Source of the DNA: Segatella baroniae DSM 16972 = JCM 13447
GTDB taxonomy: Bacteria; Bacteroidota; Bacteroidia; Bacteroidales; Bacteroidaceae
Direction of reading: 5' to 3'
NCBI RefSeq assembly: GCF_000426585.1
Contig: NZ_AUFQ01000004.1
Coordinates: 1-64,000 of the forward strand
Length of the DNA stretch: 64,000 bases
Shown: positions 26,776 through 36,693 of the stretch, piece by piece
Position numbering within the stretch: position 1 is the first letter of the stretch
Layout of the letters: each line of letters starts with the position of its first letter
Position numbers and translations under genes: made by a program
Notes under the pieces: generated by a model
Told to the model about the DNA's origin: nothing
Seen by the model: only the letters and a program-made list of their open reading frames with translations
Database searches by the model: none

Positions 26776-26812
26776 CCTTGATTCGTTTTCCTAAAACATT
26801 GCTTACAAGACT

Positions 26813-28294
26813 ATGAAAGAGATTCATCAAATCAGTGCCGGGCACCTGTCGATAGAGCAGATAGGTGAAATCATCGAGAAAGGCACCAAGCTCGAACTGT
26901 CGGAAGACGCACGACATCGCATCGTTCGGTGCAGGGAATATCTCGACAACAAGATAAAAGAGTCCGACAAACCCATCTATGGCGTGACGACCGGCTTCGG
27001 TTCGCTCTGCAAGATATCCATCGGCAAGGACAGTCTGTCCCAGTTGCAGAAAAACCTGATGATGTCCCATGCCTGTGGCGTGGGCGAACGAGTGCCCAAC
27101 GAGATAGTGAAAATCATGCTGCTGCTGAAGATTCAGTCGCTCAGCTATGGCTATTCGGGTTGCCAATTGCAGACCGTGGAGCGGCTGATAGACTTCTTCA
27201 ACAACGACATCTATCCCATCGTATATATGCAAGGGTCGTTGGGCGCATCGGGAGACCTTGTTCCTTTGGCACACTTGACCCTGCCCTTGATTGGCATGGG
27301 TGAGGTGGAATACGAGGGAGAAGTCGTCTCCGGCGCGGAGATGTTGGAGAGAATGGGCTGGCAGCCCATCCAACTCGTCTCAAAAGAGGGACTTGCCCTG
27401 CTCAACGGAACGCAGAACATGAATGCCTTTGCCGTGTGGGCGCTCCTGCAAAGTGAGCGTCTGAGCGATTGGGCGGACAAGATCGGCACCATGTCGCTGG
27501 AGGCCTACGACGGCAGAATCGAGCCGTTCACGCACGCCGTACACGCGGTTCGGCCGCACCAGGGGCAGATTAGGACGGCCGCGCGGATTACCGAACTGCT
27601 GGAAGGCAGCGAACTGATCAGGCAACCCAAGGTGAATGTGCAGGATCCTTACTCTTTCCGTTGCATGCCGCAGGTGCATGGCGCCTCGAAAGACACCATC
27701 GCCTACGTGAAATCAGTGATAGACATCGAGGTCAACGCCGCCACGGACAACCCGACGGTATGCCCCGACGAGGATCTCGTCATCTCGGCGGGCAACTTCC
27801 ATGGCGAACCTATCGCGCAACCGATGGACTTTCTCGCCATCGCCCTGTGCGAACTCAGCAACATTTCCGAGCGACGCATCTACAAACTCGTGTCCGGTAC
27901 GCGCGACCTCCCCAGCTTCCTGGTGGCCAAACCGGGGCTGAACAGCGGGTTCATGATACCGCAATACACGGCCGCCTCCATCGTCAGCCAGAGCAAAACC
28001 TTGTGTACGCCGTCGTCGGTGGACAGCATTCCGTCGTCGCAAGGCCAGGAAGACCACGTCAGTATGGGTGCCAACGCGGCCACAAAGCTCTACCAGGTGG
28101 TGCTGAACACGGAGCGGGTGCTGGCCATCGAACTGTTCAATGCCGCTCAGGCCTTGGAGTTCCGCCGCCCGTTGAAGTCGTCTCCGGCCATCGAGGCCAT
28201 CCATGGGGCTTACCGAAAGGTGGTGCCGTTCATCGACGACGATGAGTTCATGGCGCCGCACATCGCCAAATCGGTGGAATTTTTAAGAAAATGA
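26813..28294 (+). CDS. hutH: Histidine ammonia-lyase
   Basis: This 493-residue enzyme removes ammonia from histidine to give urocanate, the first step of the pathway. The electrophilic MIO cofactor forms from Ala145-Ser146-Gly147 in GSLGASGDLVPLAHL. YGVTTGFGSL near residue 56 and SSQGQEDHVSMGANAA carry other active-site residues. It starts 37 nt after hutU. Confidence 0.97.
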   Translation: MKEIHQISAGHLSIEQIGEIIEKGTKLELSEDARHRIVRCREYLDNKIKESDKPIYGVTTGFGSLCKISIGKDSLSQLQKNLMMSHACGVGERVPNEIVKIMLLLKIQSLSYGYSGCQLQTVERLIDFFNNDIYPIVYMQGSLGASGDLVPLAHLTLPLIGMGEVEYEGEVVSGAEMLERMGWQPIQLVSKEGLALLNGTQNMNAFAVWALLQSERLSDWADKIGTMSLEAYDGRIEPFTHAVHAVRPHQGQIRTAARITELLEGSELIRQPKVNVQDPYSFRCMPQVHGASKDTIAYVKSVIDIEVNAATDNPTVCPDEDLVISAGNFHGEPIAQPMDFLAIALCELSNISERRIYKLVSGTRDLPSFLVAKPGLNSGFMIPQYTAASIVSQSKTLCTPSSVDSIPSSQGQEDHVSMGANAATKLYQVVLNTERVLAIELFNAAQALEFRRPLKSSPAIEAIHGAYRKVVPFIDDDEFMAPHIAKSVEFLRK

Positions 28295-28307
28295 GTTTCT
28301 CATCCTG

Positions 28308-28337
28308 CTTCCCCTTTCCTAACGGAGAGGGGAAGCG
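28308..28337 (+). other. Hairpin between hutH and hutI
   Basis: GCTTCCCCT (28308-28316) / AGGGGAAGC (28329-28337) forms a perfect 9-bp stem in the 65-nt gap, without a T-tract. It may be an mRNA processing or stability element rather than a terminator. Confidence 0.5.
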
Positions 28338-28359
28338 TTGAAAAAGAAGCAATGCTATC

Positions 28360-29598
28360 ATGAAACAAATCGTAACAAACATAGGACTCCTTGCCGGTGT
28401 CGGACACGAAGGGAAACGATGTCTGAAGGGCAAGGAGATTGCGCAGTTGAACACCATCGCCAACGCTTATCTGGCGATGGAGGGCGGCCGGATTGCAGAT
28501 TACGGAGCCATGGCGGCTTGTCCAGGCCTCGCCGGCGTGGAAGTCTTCGACGCCAAGGGCGGTGCCGTGCTTCCGTCGTGGTGCGATTCCCACACGCACA
28601 TTGTATATGCCGGCAGTCGTGAGCAGGAATTTGTCGACAAGATTCGCGGTCTCAGCTATGCCGAGATAGCACAGCGGGGCGGCGGCATTCTCAACTCTGC
28701 CGACCGGTTGCATGAAATGAGTGAAGAAGAACTCTATCGACAGGCCATGAGGCGCGTGGATGAGGTGATTCGGAAGGGTACGGGATGCGTGGAAATCAAG
28801 AGCGGTTACGGGCTCAACACCGAGGACGAGCTGAAAATGCTGCGCGTCATCCGGCGTATCAAGGAGACGACGCGCCTGAAAGTGGTTTCAACTTTCCTCG
28901 GCGCGCACGCCGTTTCGCGGGCTTATAAGGGCAGACAAGGCGACTATGTGGACTTGGTTGTCAACGAAATGATACCTGCCGTAGGCGCGGAGAAGTTGGC
29001 AGACTTCATCGACGTGTTCTGCGACACGGGCTTCTTCACCCCCGAGGAGACCGCCCGCATCCTCGAAGCGGGGGCCGCCTATGGCATGCGGCCCAAGATT
29101 CATGCCGACGAACTGGCTTCGTCGGGCGGCGTGGAGGTAGGCGTGCGACACGACGCATTGTCGGTAGACCATCTGGAGAGCATGACCGAAGAGGAGATTG
29201 AACTGTTGCTGGACAGCCAGACCATCCCGACAGCATTGCCGGGAACGTCTTTTTTCCTGAACATGCCTTTCGCCTTGGGGCGCAAAATGATAGACCGTGG
29301 ACTGCCGCTCGCCCTTGCCAGCGACTACAATCCCGGCTCCACACCCTCCGGTGACATGAAGTTCATCGTGTCGCTTGCCTGCATCAAGATGCGGCTGTTG
29401 CCCGCCGAGGCCATCAATGCGGCCACCTTCAACGGTGCTTGCGCCATGGGCGTGAGCGACGACTACGGTTCCATCACGCGGGGAAAGGTGGCCAACTTCT
29501 TCATCACCGACCCACTTCCTTCCATTGAATTCATCCCCTATGCCTATACGACGCCCCTTGTGCGGCGCGTATTCCTGCAAGGGGTGGAATATAAGTGA
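28360..29598 (+). CDS. hutI: Imidazolonepropionase
   Basis: This 412-residue metal-dependent amidohydrolase opens imidazolonepropionate to formiminoglutamate. The metal-binding HTH motif is in SHTHIVYAGSREQEF, then IKSGYGL, FLGAHAV, KIHADEL and the C-terminal SDYNPG segment follow as in HutI. It completes the histidine-to-formiminoglutamate route whose product is used by FtcD. It is the last gene of the operon and converges with the DUF4831 gene. Confidence 0.96.
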   Translation: MKQIVTNIGLLAGVGHEGKRCLKGKEIAQLNTIANAYLAMEGGRIADYGAMAACPGLAGVEVFDAKGGAVLPSWCDSHTHIVYAGSREQEFVDKIRGLSYAEIAQRGGGILNSADRLHEMSEEELYRQAMRRVDEVIRKGTGCVEIKSGYGLNTEDELKMLRVIRRIKETTRLKVVSTFLGAHAVSRAYKGRQGDYVDLVVNEMIPAVGAEKLADFIDVFCDTGFFTPEETARILEAGAAYGMRPKIHADELASSGGVEVGVRHDALSVDHLESMTEEEIELLLDSQTIPTALPGTSFFLNMPFALGRKMIDRGLPLALASDYNPGSTPSGDMKFIVSLACIKMRLLPAEAINAATFNGACAMGVSDDYGSITRGKVANFFITDPLPSIEFIPYAYTTPLVRRVFLQGVEYK

Positions 29599-29636
29599 GC
29601 ATTCATCCTTACATCCCCCCCACAAACCCACAACTA

Positions 29637-30692
29637 CTACTTGTCGAGCGGTTCCGTATCAAGCCGGTCCACGTTTCCCGTGACGGGATTGAGCAACAGA
29701 TGGGTGGTGAATTTCTTGCCGAAGAGTTCACCGCTCAGAGGTTCTACACGGCCAAACTGGGCGGCATAAAGCTCGAATGAGGCGTATGGTTCCGTAAAAT
29801 TGAGAAGCGTTATCTTGATTTTACCGGGCAGGTTGACGGCAATGCCGCAGTCGTCCTTCGACTTCTTGCCGTCGTTCTCTACCATCGGCTTGATGGTCTG
29901 CACGGTGTGGAGGTCTTCTACCTGTGCGTAGTAGGGCGTGCCGCTGAGGTCGTCGGCGTCGACAAGGCCGTCGTGTTGCGAAAAACGGAACACAAGCGTG
30001 CGCTCGCCGTCCTTCTCGGGTGTGAAAGTCACTTCCCGTTCAAGCGTGTCGAGCACCGTCGTTCCCAGGAAAACCTGCATGAGCGCCTTCTCCTGGCGGG
30101 CCAGCTGGGCCAGCATGAGCCTGAGCTGTTCGCCGTCTTTCGGCATGAAGTCGGCTTCGCCACGCGACAGTTGGTTGCGGCTGTCGCGTATGTCCGTAAT
30201 CTCTTGGGCGATGAGTTCGGCCATGCGCGGCTTGTTGGCCGCTGCCAGAATGTCTTCAGTGAAGTAGTCGTGCGGATTGTCGGCCTTCGCCTTGGGCCCG
30301 GGACGGAAAGGGAGGGCTGCCGTCGGCTTCACTGACTTGGCGTTGACAGCCATGAGCACGCCGTTTTCGTCGCGGTCGAGACTGATGATGCTGTGCTTCT
30401 TGTCAATCAGGGCCGTGAACTGCTTCGTCGAGTCGGGCAGTCCCACAGGCCGCATCGTCACACCGACAATGCGGTAGCGTGTTTCGGGTTGCGTTCCCAC
30501 GTTGTCAAGCTTCATGTATCGGCCGGCGTAGTTGGCTATTTCGCCGGGCGTGTATTGGCTTTTTTCAATCAAAATATTGAACTTCACGGCAGTCTTGGGC
30601 AGGAAATAAGTGGCACCGTTGACGGGAAGTTGTGCCTTCGTGGCCGTGCTCCAGGTGGCAAGAGCGAGAAGGGCGAGGAGGTATTTCTTCAT
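29637..30692 (-). CDS. DUF4831 secreted protein
   Basis: This 351-residue protein has a signal peptide (MKKYLLALLALATWSTATKA) and belongs to DUF4831, a Bacteroidetes family without known function. Characteristic stretches are YFLPKTAVKFNILIEKSQYTPG near the mature N-terminus, the central DSRNQLSRGEADFMPKDGEQL, and GIAVNLPGKIKITL. The domain looks like all-beta repeats and suggests a periplasmic or surface structural role. The ATG at 30692 is chosen because it gives the signal peptide. It lies 64 nt downstream of nnr on the same strand. Confidence 0.8.
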   Translation of the reverse strand: MKKYLLALLALATWSTATKAQLPVNGATYFLPKTAVKFNILIEKSQYTPGEIANYAGRYMKLDNVGTQPETRYRIVGVTMRPVGLPDSTKQFTALIDKKHSIISLDRDENGVLMAVNAKSVKPTAALPFRPGPKAKADNPHDYFTEDILAAANKPRMAELIAQEITDIRDSRNQLSRGEADFMPKDGEQLRLMLAQLARQEKALMQVFLGTTVLDTLEREVTFTPEKDGERTLVFRFSQHDGLVDADDLSGTPYYAQVEDLHTVQTIKPMVENDGKKSKDDCGIAVNLPGKIKITLLNFTEPYASFELYAAQFGRVEPLSGELFGKKFTTHLLLNPVTGNVDRLDTEPLDK

Positions 30693-30756
30693 AATCGAGG
30701 TTGTAATGCGGTTTTGTGAATATGTATGGATGAGAGAAATGAGGGGACGGCCGACA

Positions 30757-32274
30757 TCAGTCGTTGATGCGAAGGAACGCCTTGGGCAGATATTGTACAA
30801 GGTCGCCTGCGACAAGACTCTCCTTTCCCAAGTCCTTGGCAGCCATGTCGCCGGCCAATCCATGCAGATACATGCCCAGGAGGCAGGCTTCGCGCTGGTG
30901 ATAGCCCCGTGCCAGCAAACCGGTGATAATGCCGGTGAGCACGTCACCCGAGCCGGCCGTGGCCATACCGCTGTTTCCTGTGGGGTTGAAAGATATATGT
31001 CCGTCGGGCTGACAGAGGGCCGAGTAATGTCCTTTCAGCAGGATGTAGACGCCATAATGCTGCGCCATGTCGCTGGCTTTCATCAGCCGGTCGTAGCAAC
31101 CGTTGCAGCCTGTGCCCGTCAGTCGGTCGAATTCGGCGGGATGGGGGGTGAGAACCACACCTTGCGGCAGCTGTTGCATCCAGGCACGGTGGTTCGCCAG
31201 AATGTTGATGGCGTCGGCGTCGAGCACCACCGGGCATTGGCAGCCGCGCACCTGGGCGATCATCGCTATGGCGGTATTCTCGTTCTTGCCCAGTCCCGGG
31301 CCTATTCCGAGCGCGTCGATGTCGTCCGTATTGACGGGTTGGGAGAAGTAAGTGTCCTCCTTGTCGATACTCATGACGGCCTCGGGAACGCTCATCTGCA
31401 TGATGGCATGGTTGCATTTGGGTGTATGGATGTACACCTTGCCCGCCCCGGAGCGCAGGCAGGCCCGGGTGGAAAGGGTGGCGGCGCCGCTCATGCCGTA
31501 GTTTCCAGCGATGAGCATGGCTGTCCCCATGTCGCCTTTGTGGGCGAAGTCGGGGCGTGGCAGCAGCAACGAGCGGACTTCATTCTCCTCCACAATAGTG
31601 TAATGGGCCTTTACCCGGTTGATGTATTCGGGCGAGAGGCGGATGTCGAGCACCTTCAGCCGCCCGATATACTGCTGGTTGTCGGCCATGAGCATGGACA
31701 ATTTCTTCTGTTGCAGCGTCAGCGTCAGGTCGGCTTGTATGATATTGGCGTGGATGTTGTAGGTGTTGTCCTCGGTCATGAGGCCCGAAGGGATGTCGAT
31801 ACTCACGACCTTGCAAGGCGAGGAGTTGATGTATTTGACGAGCGAAGCAAAGCCGCCGGCCAGCGGTTTGTTGAGTCCGGAGCCGAAAAGACCGTCGACG
31901 ACAAGCGTGTCTTTGTCGAGTTGGGGAGGATCGAAGTTGAGGGTGATTTCGTTGAAGGCGTGCAGCTGGTGGCAGTCGATGGCCCGTTGGCGATTGGCCG
32001 CGCAGTCAGGAGACAGATGGTTGTGTATATTAAAGAGGTAGACGCTGACCTCATAGCCTTTGACAGCCAGCATTCTGGCAACGGCCAGGGCGTCGCCGCC
32101 ATTGTTGCCGGGGCCGGCGAAGACCACTACAGGTACCATTGCAGGCCATTGTTCGCAAATGGTGAAGGTGAGAGCCTTGGCCGCACGTTCCATCAAGTCA
32201 ATCGAAGTGATTGGCTCATGCTCTATCGTGTAGTTGTCAAGCTCGCGAATCTGAGCACTGTTAAGTATCTTCAT
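30757..32274 (-). CDS. nnr: Bifunctional NAD(P)H-hydrate epimerase / ADP-dependent dehydratase
   Basis: This 505-residue fusion repairs damaged NAD(P)H hydrates. The N-terminal epimerase (about 1-215) has VVVFAGPGNNGGDALA and VSIDIPSGL; the C-terminal dehydratase (about 225-505, CARKD fold) has KGDMGTAMLIAGNYGMSGAA, VVLDADAINIL and GMATAGSGDVL with its catalytic Asp. The fusion order is as in E. coli YjeF. The start ATG at 32274 is 13 nt after a TATTTTTG box, so the leader is short. Confidence 0.95.
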   Translation of the reverse strand: MKILNSAQIRELDNYTIEHEPITSIDLMERAAKALTFTICEQWPAMVPVVVFAGPGNNGGDALAVARMLAVKGYEVSVYLFNIHNHLSPDCAANRQRAIDCHQLHAFNEITLNFDPPQLDKDTLVVDGLFGSGLNKPLAGGFASLVKYINSSPCKVVSIDIPSGLMTEDNTYNIHANIIQADLTLTLQQKKLSMLMADNQQYIGRLKVLDIRLSPEYINRVKAHYTIVEENEVRSLLLPRPDFAHKGDMGTAMLIAGNYGMSGAATLSTRACLRSGAGKVYIHTPKCNHAIMQMSVPEAVMSIDKEDTYFSQPVNTDDIDALGIGPGLGKNENTAIAMIAQVRGCQCPVVLDADAINILANHRAWMQQLPQGVVLTPHPAEFDRLTGTGCNGCYDRLMKASDMAQHYGVYILLKGHYSALCQPDGHISFNPTGNSGMATAGSGDVLTGIITGLLARGYHQREACLLGMYLHGLAGDMAAKDLGKESLVAGDLVQYLPKAFLRIND

Positions 32275-32287
32275 ACTTGCAAATTTA

Positions 32288-32295
32288 CAAAAATA
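32288..32295 (-). promoter_or_regulatory. -7 box of nnr
   Basis: TATTTTTG on the minus strand, 13 nt upstream of the nnr start codon. No clear -33 motif is seen. Confidence 0.45.
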
Positions 32296-32330
32296 ATGCA
32301 AAACGCTACGGCTGTTACATGCTTTTTTCG

Positions 32331-32338
32331 TATTTTTG
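32331..32338 (+). promoter_or_regulatory. -7 box of hpt
   Basis: TATTTTTG on the plus strand, 24 nt before the hpt start. It is divergent from the nnr box about 36 nt away. Confidence 0.45.
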
Positions 32339-32362
32339 CACCAAATTATATAATCCCCCGCA

Positions 32363-32899
32363 ATGAGTAAAATCAAAATTTTGGATAAGACGTTCAGGAC
32401 GTTTATCCCCAAGGAAGAAATCCAACAGCGTGTGAAAGCCGTAGCCGAAAAGCTGAACAAGGACATGGATGGTAAGAATCCCTTGCTGCTTGCCGTGCTC
32501 AACGGCTCTTTTATTTTCGCGGCAGACCTCATGCGCAACATCACGATACCTTGTGAAATATCCTTTGTCAAACTCGCTTCATATCAGGGAACGACGTCTA
32601 CCGGGAAGATTAAGGAGGTGATAGGATTGAACGAAGACTTGACCGACAGAACGGTGGTCATCGTTGAGGATATCATCGATACGGGTTCCACGATGAAGCA
32701 GATGATAGAGTCGCTGGGCACAAGGAATCCTAAGTCGGTCCACATCTGCTCGTTGCTCGTGAAGCCTGGCAAGCTGCAAGTGCCTTTGAACATTGAATAT
32801 GCCGCCATGGAAATCCCCAACGACTTCATCGTAGGCTATGGGTTGGACTATGACCAGCAAGGTCGGCAGCTGGAAGACATCTACGTTCTCGACGAATAA
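32363..32899 (+). CDS. hpt: Hypoxanthine phosphoribosyltransferase
   Basis: This 178-residue enzyme salvages hypoxanthine and guanine to IMP and GMP using PRPP. The PRPP-binding loop is VVIVEDIIDTGSTM, and LNGSFIFAADLMR is the other conserved segment. It is followed 21 nt downstream by adk, making a purine nucleotide pair. Confidence 0.95.
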   Translation: MSKIKILDKTFRTFIPKEEIQQRVKAVAEKLNKDMDGKNPLLLAVLNGSFIFAADLMRNITIPCEISFVKLASYQGTTSTGKIKEVIGLNEDLTDRTVVIVEDIIDTGSTMKQMIESLGTRNPKSVHICSLLVKPGKLQVPLNIEYAAMEIPNDFIVGYGLDYDQQGRQLEDIYVLDE

Positions 32900-32920
32900 G
32901 ATTTAAATATAAAACATACA

Positions 32921-33493
32921 ATGAAGAATATTGTGATTTTCGGAGCTCCGGGTGCCGGCAAAGGCACGCAGAGTGACAAGATGATAGAGAAGTATGGCCT
33001 GGGCCATATCTCTACAGGTGACGTGTTGCGAAGCGAAATCAAGAATGGAACGGAACTGGGCAAGACCGCCAAAGGATATATCGACAATGGTCAGTTGATA
33101 CCCGACGAGTTGATGGTGAGCATTCTGGCCAATGTCTATGACGGCTTCGGGGCAGACCACAAAGGCGTCATCTTCGATGGATTTCCACGCACGACGCCAC
33201 AGGCCGAAGCCCTGAAGGAGATGTTGGCAGGGCGCGGTCACAAGATTGCCGCCATGATAGAGCTGTCCGTTCCCGAAGCGGAACTGATGGCCCGGCTGAT
33301 CAACCGCGGCAAGGAAAGTGGCCGAAGCGACGACAATGAAGCGACGATTAAGAAACGCCTGAACGTATATCACACGCAGACAGCCCCACTGATCGACTGG
33401 TATGAGAACGAAGGCGTGCACCACCATGTGGAGGGTTTGGGCACTGTGGATGAGATTTTCGCTCGCATCTGCAATGTGATTGACAGCCTCTAA
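32921..33493 (+). CDS. adk: Adenylate kinase
   Basis: This 190-residue enzyme interconverts ATP + AMP and 2 ADP. The P-loop is [13 protein letters not shown] (about residues 6-18), the AMP-binding DGFPRT and the short LID ([18 protein letters not shown]) follow. It is the short-LID, zinc-less type. A strong terminator lies just after it. Confidence 0.97.
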   Translation: MKNIVIFGAPGAGKGTQSDKMIEKYGLGHISTGDVLRSEIKNGTELGKTAKGYIDNGQLIPDELMVSILANVYDGFGADHKGVIFDGFPRTTPQAEALKEMLAGRGHKIAAMIELSVPEAELMARLINRGKESGRSDDNEATIKKRLNVYHTQTAPLIDWYENEGVHHHVEGLGTVDEIFARICNVIDSL

Positions 33494-33503
33494 ACCCAAA
33501 CGG

Positions 33504-33552
33504 AAGAGCTGGGCTATGGACTTTCACCATAGCCCGGCTCTTGTTTGTCTTT
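33504..33552 (+). terminator. Rho-independent terminator after hpt-adk
   Basis: A 16-bp stem, AAGAGCTGGGCTATGG (33504-33519) pairing with CCATAGCCCGGCTCTT (33527-33542) with one G-T pair, is followed by TGTTTGTCTTTTG. Confidence 0.85.
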
Positions 33553-33600
33553 TGTTTTTCTCCTTATATAACCTTCCTCCCACATCGTTTATCCTCATAT

Positions 33601-34761
33601 ATGGAAAGTAATTTCGTCGACTACGTTAAGATTTATTGCCGCTCGGGCAAGGGTGGCAGAGGCTCCATGCACCTGCGCCACGTGAAATATCAGCCCCACG
33701 GCGGTCCGGATGGCGGCGACGGCGGGCATGGAGGTAACATCATCCTTCGTGGCAACCATAATTTCTGGACGCTGTTGCACCTGAAATACCAGCGACACGT
33801 GTTTGCCGAGCATGGCGGAAACGGCGGACGCGACAAGTGTCACGGCACGGATGGCAAGAACCAATATATAGATGTGCCGTGCGGCACCGTGGTCTATGAC
33901 GCAGAAACGGGCAAGTTCGTGTGTGACGTGACGCATGACGGGCAGGAGGTCGTACTGCTGAAGGGAGGACGTGGCGGCCTGGGCAATTTCCAGTTCCGCA
34001 CCTCCACCAATCAAGCCCCACGCTATGCGCAGCCCGGCGAGCCGATGCAGGAGATGACCGTCATCATGGAATTGAAGCTGCTGGCCGACGTCGGACTGGT
34101 CGGTTTCCCCAATGCGGGCAAGTCGACGCTGCTGTCCGCGCTCTCAAGCGCACGGCCCCGCATCGCCAATTATCCGTTTACGACGCTGGAACCGTCGCTC
34201 GGCATCGTGGGCTATCACGACCGGCAGAGTTTCGTGATGGCCGACATTCCGGGCATTATCGAAGGGGCCAGCGAAGGAAAAGGGCTCGGACTGCGGTTTC
34301 TGCGGCACATCGAGCGCAACTCCCTCTTACTGTTCATGGTGCCGGGGGACACGGACGACATCAAGAAAGAATATGAAATACTTCTCAACGAGTTGAAGCG
34401 GTTCAACCCGGAAATGCTCGACAAGCATCGTGTCTTGGCCATTACCAAGTGCGACCTGCTGGATGAAGAGCTGATAGAGATGTTGAAAGACACCTTGCCC
34501 AATGACCTTCCGACCGTATTCATCTCGGCGGTGACGGGCCAAGGACTGCCCGAGCTGAAGGATTTGCTGTGGAAGGAATTGAACAGCGAGAGCAACAAAT
34601 TGCAGGAAATCACGGCGGAAGACACCTTGGTGCACCGCGACAAGAATCTGTCGCAGTTCGCCGACGAGCTGCGCGACGAGGGAGCCGACGACGGCATCGA
34701 ATATTTGGACGACGCGGAAGTGGAAGATGTAGAGGAACTGGATGATTTCGCGTATGAATAA
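33601..34761 (+). CDS. obgE: GTPase Obg
   Basis: This 386-residue GTPase takes part in late 50S ribosome assembly and stress control. It has the glycine-rich Obg fold at the N-terminus ([25 protein letters not shown]), the G1 loop GFPNAGKST (residues 168-176), switch regions NYPFTT and DIPGIIEGA, and the G4-like TKCD. A very acidic C-terminal tail ([13 protein letters not shown]) replaces the OCT domain. I start at the ATG at 33601, directly followed by the conserved NFVDYVKIY. Confidence 0.95.
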   Translation: MESNFVDYVKIYCRSGKGGRGSMHLRHVKYQPHGGPDGGDGGHGGNIILRGNHNFWTLLHLKYQRHVFAEHGGNGGRDKCHGTDGKNQYIDVPCGTVVYDAETGKFVCDVTHDGQEVVLLKGGRGGLGNFQFRTSTNQAPRYAQPGEPMQEMTVIMELKLLADVGLVGFPNAGKSTLLSALSSARPRIANYPFTTLEPSLGIVGYHDRQSFVMADIPGIIEGASEGKGLGLRFLRHIERNSLLLFMVPGDTDDIKKEYEILLNELKRFNPEMLDKHRVLAITKCDLLDEELIEMLKDTLPNDLPTVFISAVTGQGLPELKDLLWKELNSESNKLQEITAEDTLVHRDKNLSQFADELRDEGADDGIEYLDDAEVEDVEELDDFAYE

Positions 34762-35533
34762 GCCGGTCCTTCATTCCTATTCCATAGGAGAGAATGTCGT
34801 CGCGTTCTCGACAACGCGCAAGGGAGGCGTGAGCGACGGCAATCACGGAGAGCTGAACCTGAACGGTTTTTGTGGCGACGATGCACGGAAAGTCCTCATC
34901 AACAGACAGATGGTGGCGGCGGAACTGGGCATAGCCGCCGCACGCGTTTTGATACCACACCAAGTCCATGGAACCGATATCAGGCAGATAGACGAAGCAT
35001 TCCTCGGGCTTTCGGAAGAAGCACAGAGGAGCTGTCTGGACGGAATCGACGGCATGATGACCAACCTGCGGAATGTCTGCATCGGCATATCGACGGCCGA
35101 CTGCATTCCCGTTTTGCTGTATGACCCCGTCCATCATGCGTCGACAGCCGTCCATGCGGGCTGGCGTGGTACCGTGGCACGCATCGTCGAGCATGCGGTG
35201 GCTGAAATGCGGCGTGCTTTCCATACGTCTCCCGCCGACTTGAAGGCCGTTGTCGGCCCCGGTATCAGCCTGAAGAACTTCGAGGTCGGTCAAGAAGTCT
35301 ACGACCGATTTAGCCAAGCCGGCTTCGACATGGGGCGGATAGCGGTGAAGAACCGCAAGTGGCACATCGACCTGCCGCAGTGCAATCGCCTGCAATTGAT
35401 GCGATGTGGCGTCGGCGAAAGCAACATCCGTATGTCCCCGGTCTGCACCTACGACCATGTGGACGAATACTTCTCGGCCCGCAGGCTCGGCATTGATTCC
35501 GGGCGGATCTACACCGCCATCTTGTTGAAATAG
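34742..35533 (+). CDS. pgeF: Peptidoglycan editing factor / laccase-domain purine nucleoside phosphorylase
   Basis: This 263-residue protein is of the YlmD/YfiH (LACC1-like) family. Metal ligands are in [26 protein letters not shown] and [13 protein letters not shown]. Family members act as purine nucleoside phosphorylase/adenosine deaminase, and the E. coli protein has been reported to remove wrongly placed L-Ser from peptidoglycan precursors, so both readings are possible. The ATG at 34742 overlaps the obg stop by 20 nt; the ATG at 34754 is the alternative. Confidence 0.9.
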   Translation: MISRMNKPVLHSYSIGENVVAFSTTRKGGVSDGNHGELNLNGFCGDDARKVLINRQMVAAELGIAAARVLIPHQVHGTDIRQIDEAFLGLSEEAQRSCLDGIDGMMTNLRNVCIGISTADCIPVLLYDPVHHASTAVHAGWRGTVARIVEHAVAEMRRAFHTSPADLKAVVGPGISLKNFEVGQEVYDRFSQAGFDMGRIAVKNRKWHIDLPQCNRLQLMRCGVGESNIRMSPVCTYDHVDEYFSARRLGIDSGRIYTAILLK

Positions 35534-35563
35534 CATTCATCCCATCACCTTAAACGCAACAAC

Positions 35564-36670
35564 ATGTTCCATTATCTAAGATATGCTCTGTCGACGCTGT
35601 CCTTCGTCGTGGCGATGTCCGCCTTTGCGCCGGCGAACAACCCCTTTACGGCGGCCGAGCAACAGCAGATCAGCATTGAGACCCCCGGCCTGTTTGCTCA
35701 TTCCAATGCTTTTTCCATCGATTTCAGCATTCTCAACGACAAGGAATTTTCATTCCCCTTGCCCGTCGGCAAGGCCAAACTGGTGAACAACGCGCAGCTG
35801 GACATCACGACGAATCAAGGCGACGTGGTGAAGGCGATGTTCAGCGGCACGGTCAGACTGTCGCGCAAGCTGGACGGCTACGGCAATGTCGTCGTCGTCA
35901 GGCACGGCAATGGGTTGGAAACCGTTTATGGCAACAACGCGCAGAACCTTGTGAAGGTGGGGCAGTCGGTGAAGGCCGGGCAGACCATCGCCATCGTTGG
36001 TGCAGACGGGAAGCTGACTTTTGCCATCATGGTGAATGGCGGCAGAATCAATCCCGAAACCATTTTGGGAGTCAAAAGCCACAAGCTGAGACGGCAGACG
36101 CTGCTTTGCAAGAAAGGCAAGGGACGGTATGTGGACGTGTCGGTGGTGGACGGACAGGCCGAAGAGCCCGACATCGCGGATGACGCGTTTGCGGACAAGG
36201 CGCAGCTGAAGCTCGACCTGGCCGGTATCGACAAGGAGCGTTGGGCCTATCCGCTTCCGGGCAGCCACGTCATCAGCCCATATGGAGGCCGCCGTCGCCA
36301 TTCGGGCGTGGACATCAAGACAAAGGCCAACGACGAAATCCTGGCCGCCTTCGACGGTATCGTCACGCTTTCGGGGCGGCATTTCGGCTATGGCAACTGC
36401 ATCAGAATCAAGCATCGCTACGGCTTCGAGACCCTGTACAGCCATCAGTCGAAGAACTTCGTCAAGGTGGGACAGCGGGTGAAGGCGGGCGAAGTCATCG
36501 GACTGACGGGGCGAACGGGCAGGGCGACGACGGAACATCTCCACTTCGAGATCTCATTCAAGGGCCGACGCCTGAATCCGGCCGTCATCTTCGACCACGT
36601 GAACAAGAAACTGCAGCAGGCGACGCTGACCCTCGGCAAGAACGGAAGCCTGTCCTCAAAGAAGAATTAA
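35564..36670 (+). CDS. M23 peptidase with duplicated LytM domain
   Basis: This 368-residue protein has a signal peptide (residues about 1-20). Two consecutive LytM-like domains are visible: residues about 58-170 and 225-350. The second has the zinc set HSGVD (His246, Asp250) and HLHFE (His325, His327), so it should cut peptidoglycan cross-links. The first keeps the fold signature (GYGNVVVVRHGNGLETVYG, VKVGQSVKAGQTIAIVG) but has lost both metal motifs, suggesting a regulatory or inactive copy. It lies 30 nt after pgeF. Confidence 0.92.
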   Translation: MFHYLRYALSTLSFVVAMSAFAPANNPFTAAEQQQISIETPGLFAHSNAFSIDFSILNDKEFSFPLPVGKAKLVNNAQLDITTNQGDVVKAMFSGTVRLSRKLDGYGNVVVVRHGNGLETVYGNNAQNLVKVGQSVKAGQTIAIVGADGKLTFAIMVNGGRINPETILGVKSHKLRRQTLLCKKGKGRYVDVSVVDGQAEEPDIADDAFADKAQLKLDLAGIDKERWAYPLPGSHVISPYGGRRRHSGVDIKTKANDEILAAFDGIVTLSGRHFGYGNCIRIKHRYGFETLYSHQSKNFVKVGQRVKAGEVIGLTGRTGRATTEHLHFEISFKGRRLNPAVIFDHVNKKLQQATLTLGKNGSLSSKKN

Positions 36671-36693
36671 TATTTATTCAGACAGATATATTT

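Noticed and set aside
30610..32370. A 586-codon plus-strand frame antisense to nnr
   Set aside because: The minus-strand Nnr protein carries both expected domains; the antisense translation shows none.
36241..36693. 5' extension of the AICAR transformylase frame into the peptidase gene
   Set aside because: The region is the 3' part of the M23 peptidase in another frame; the ATG at 36694 begins the conserved protein.
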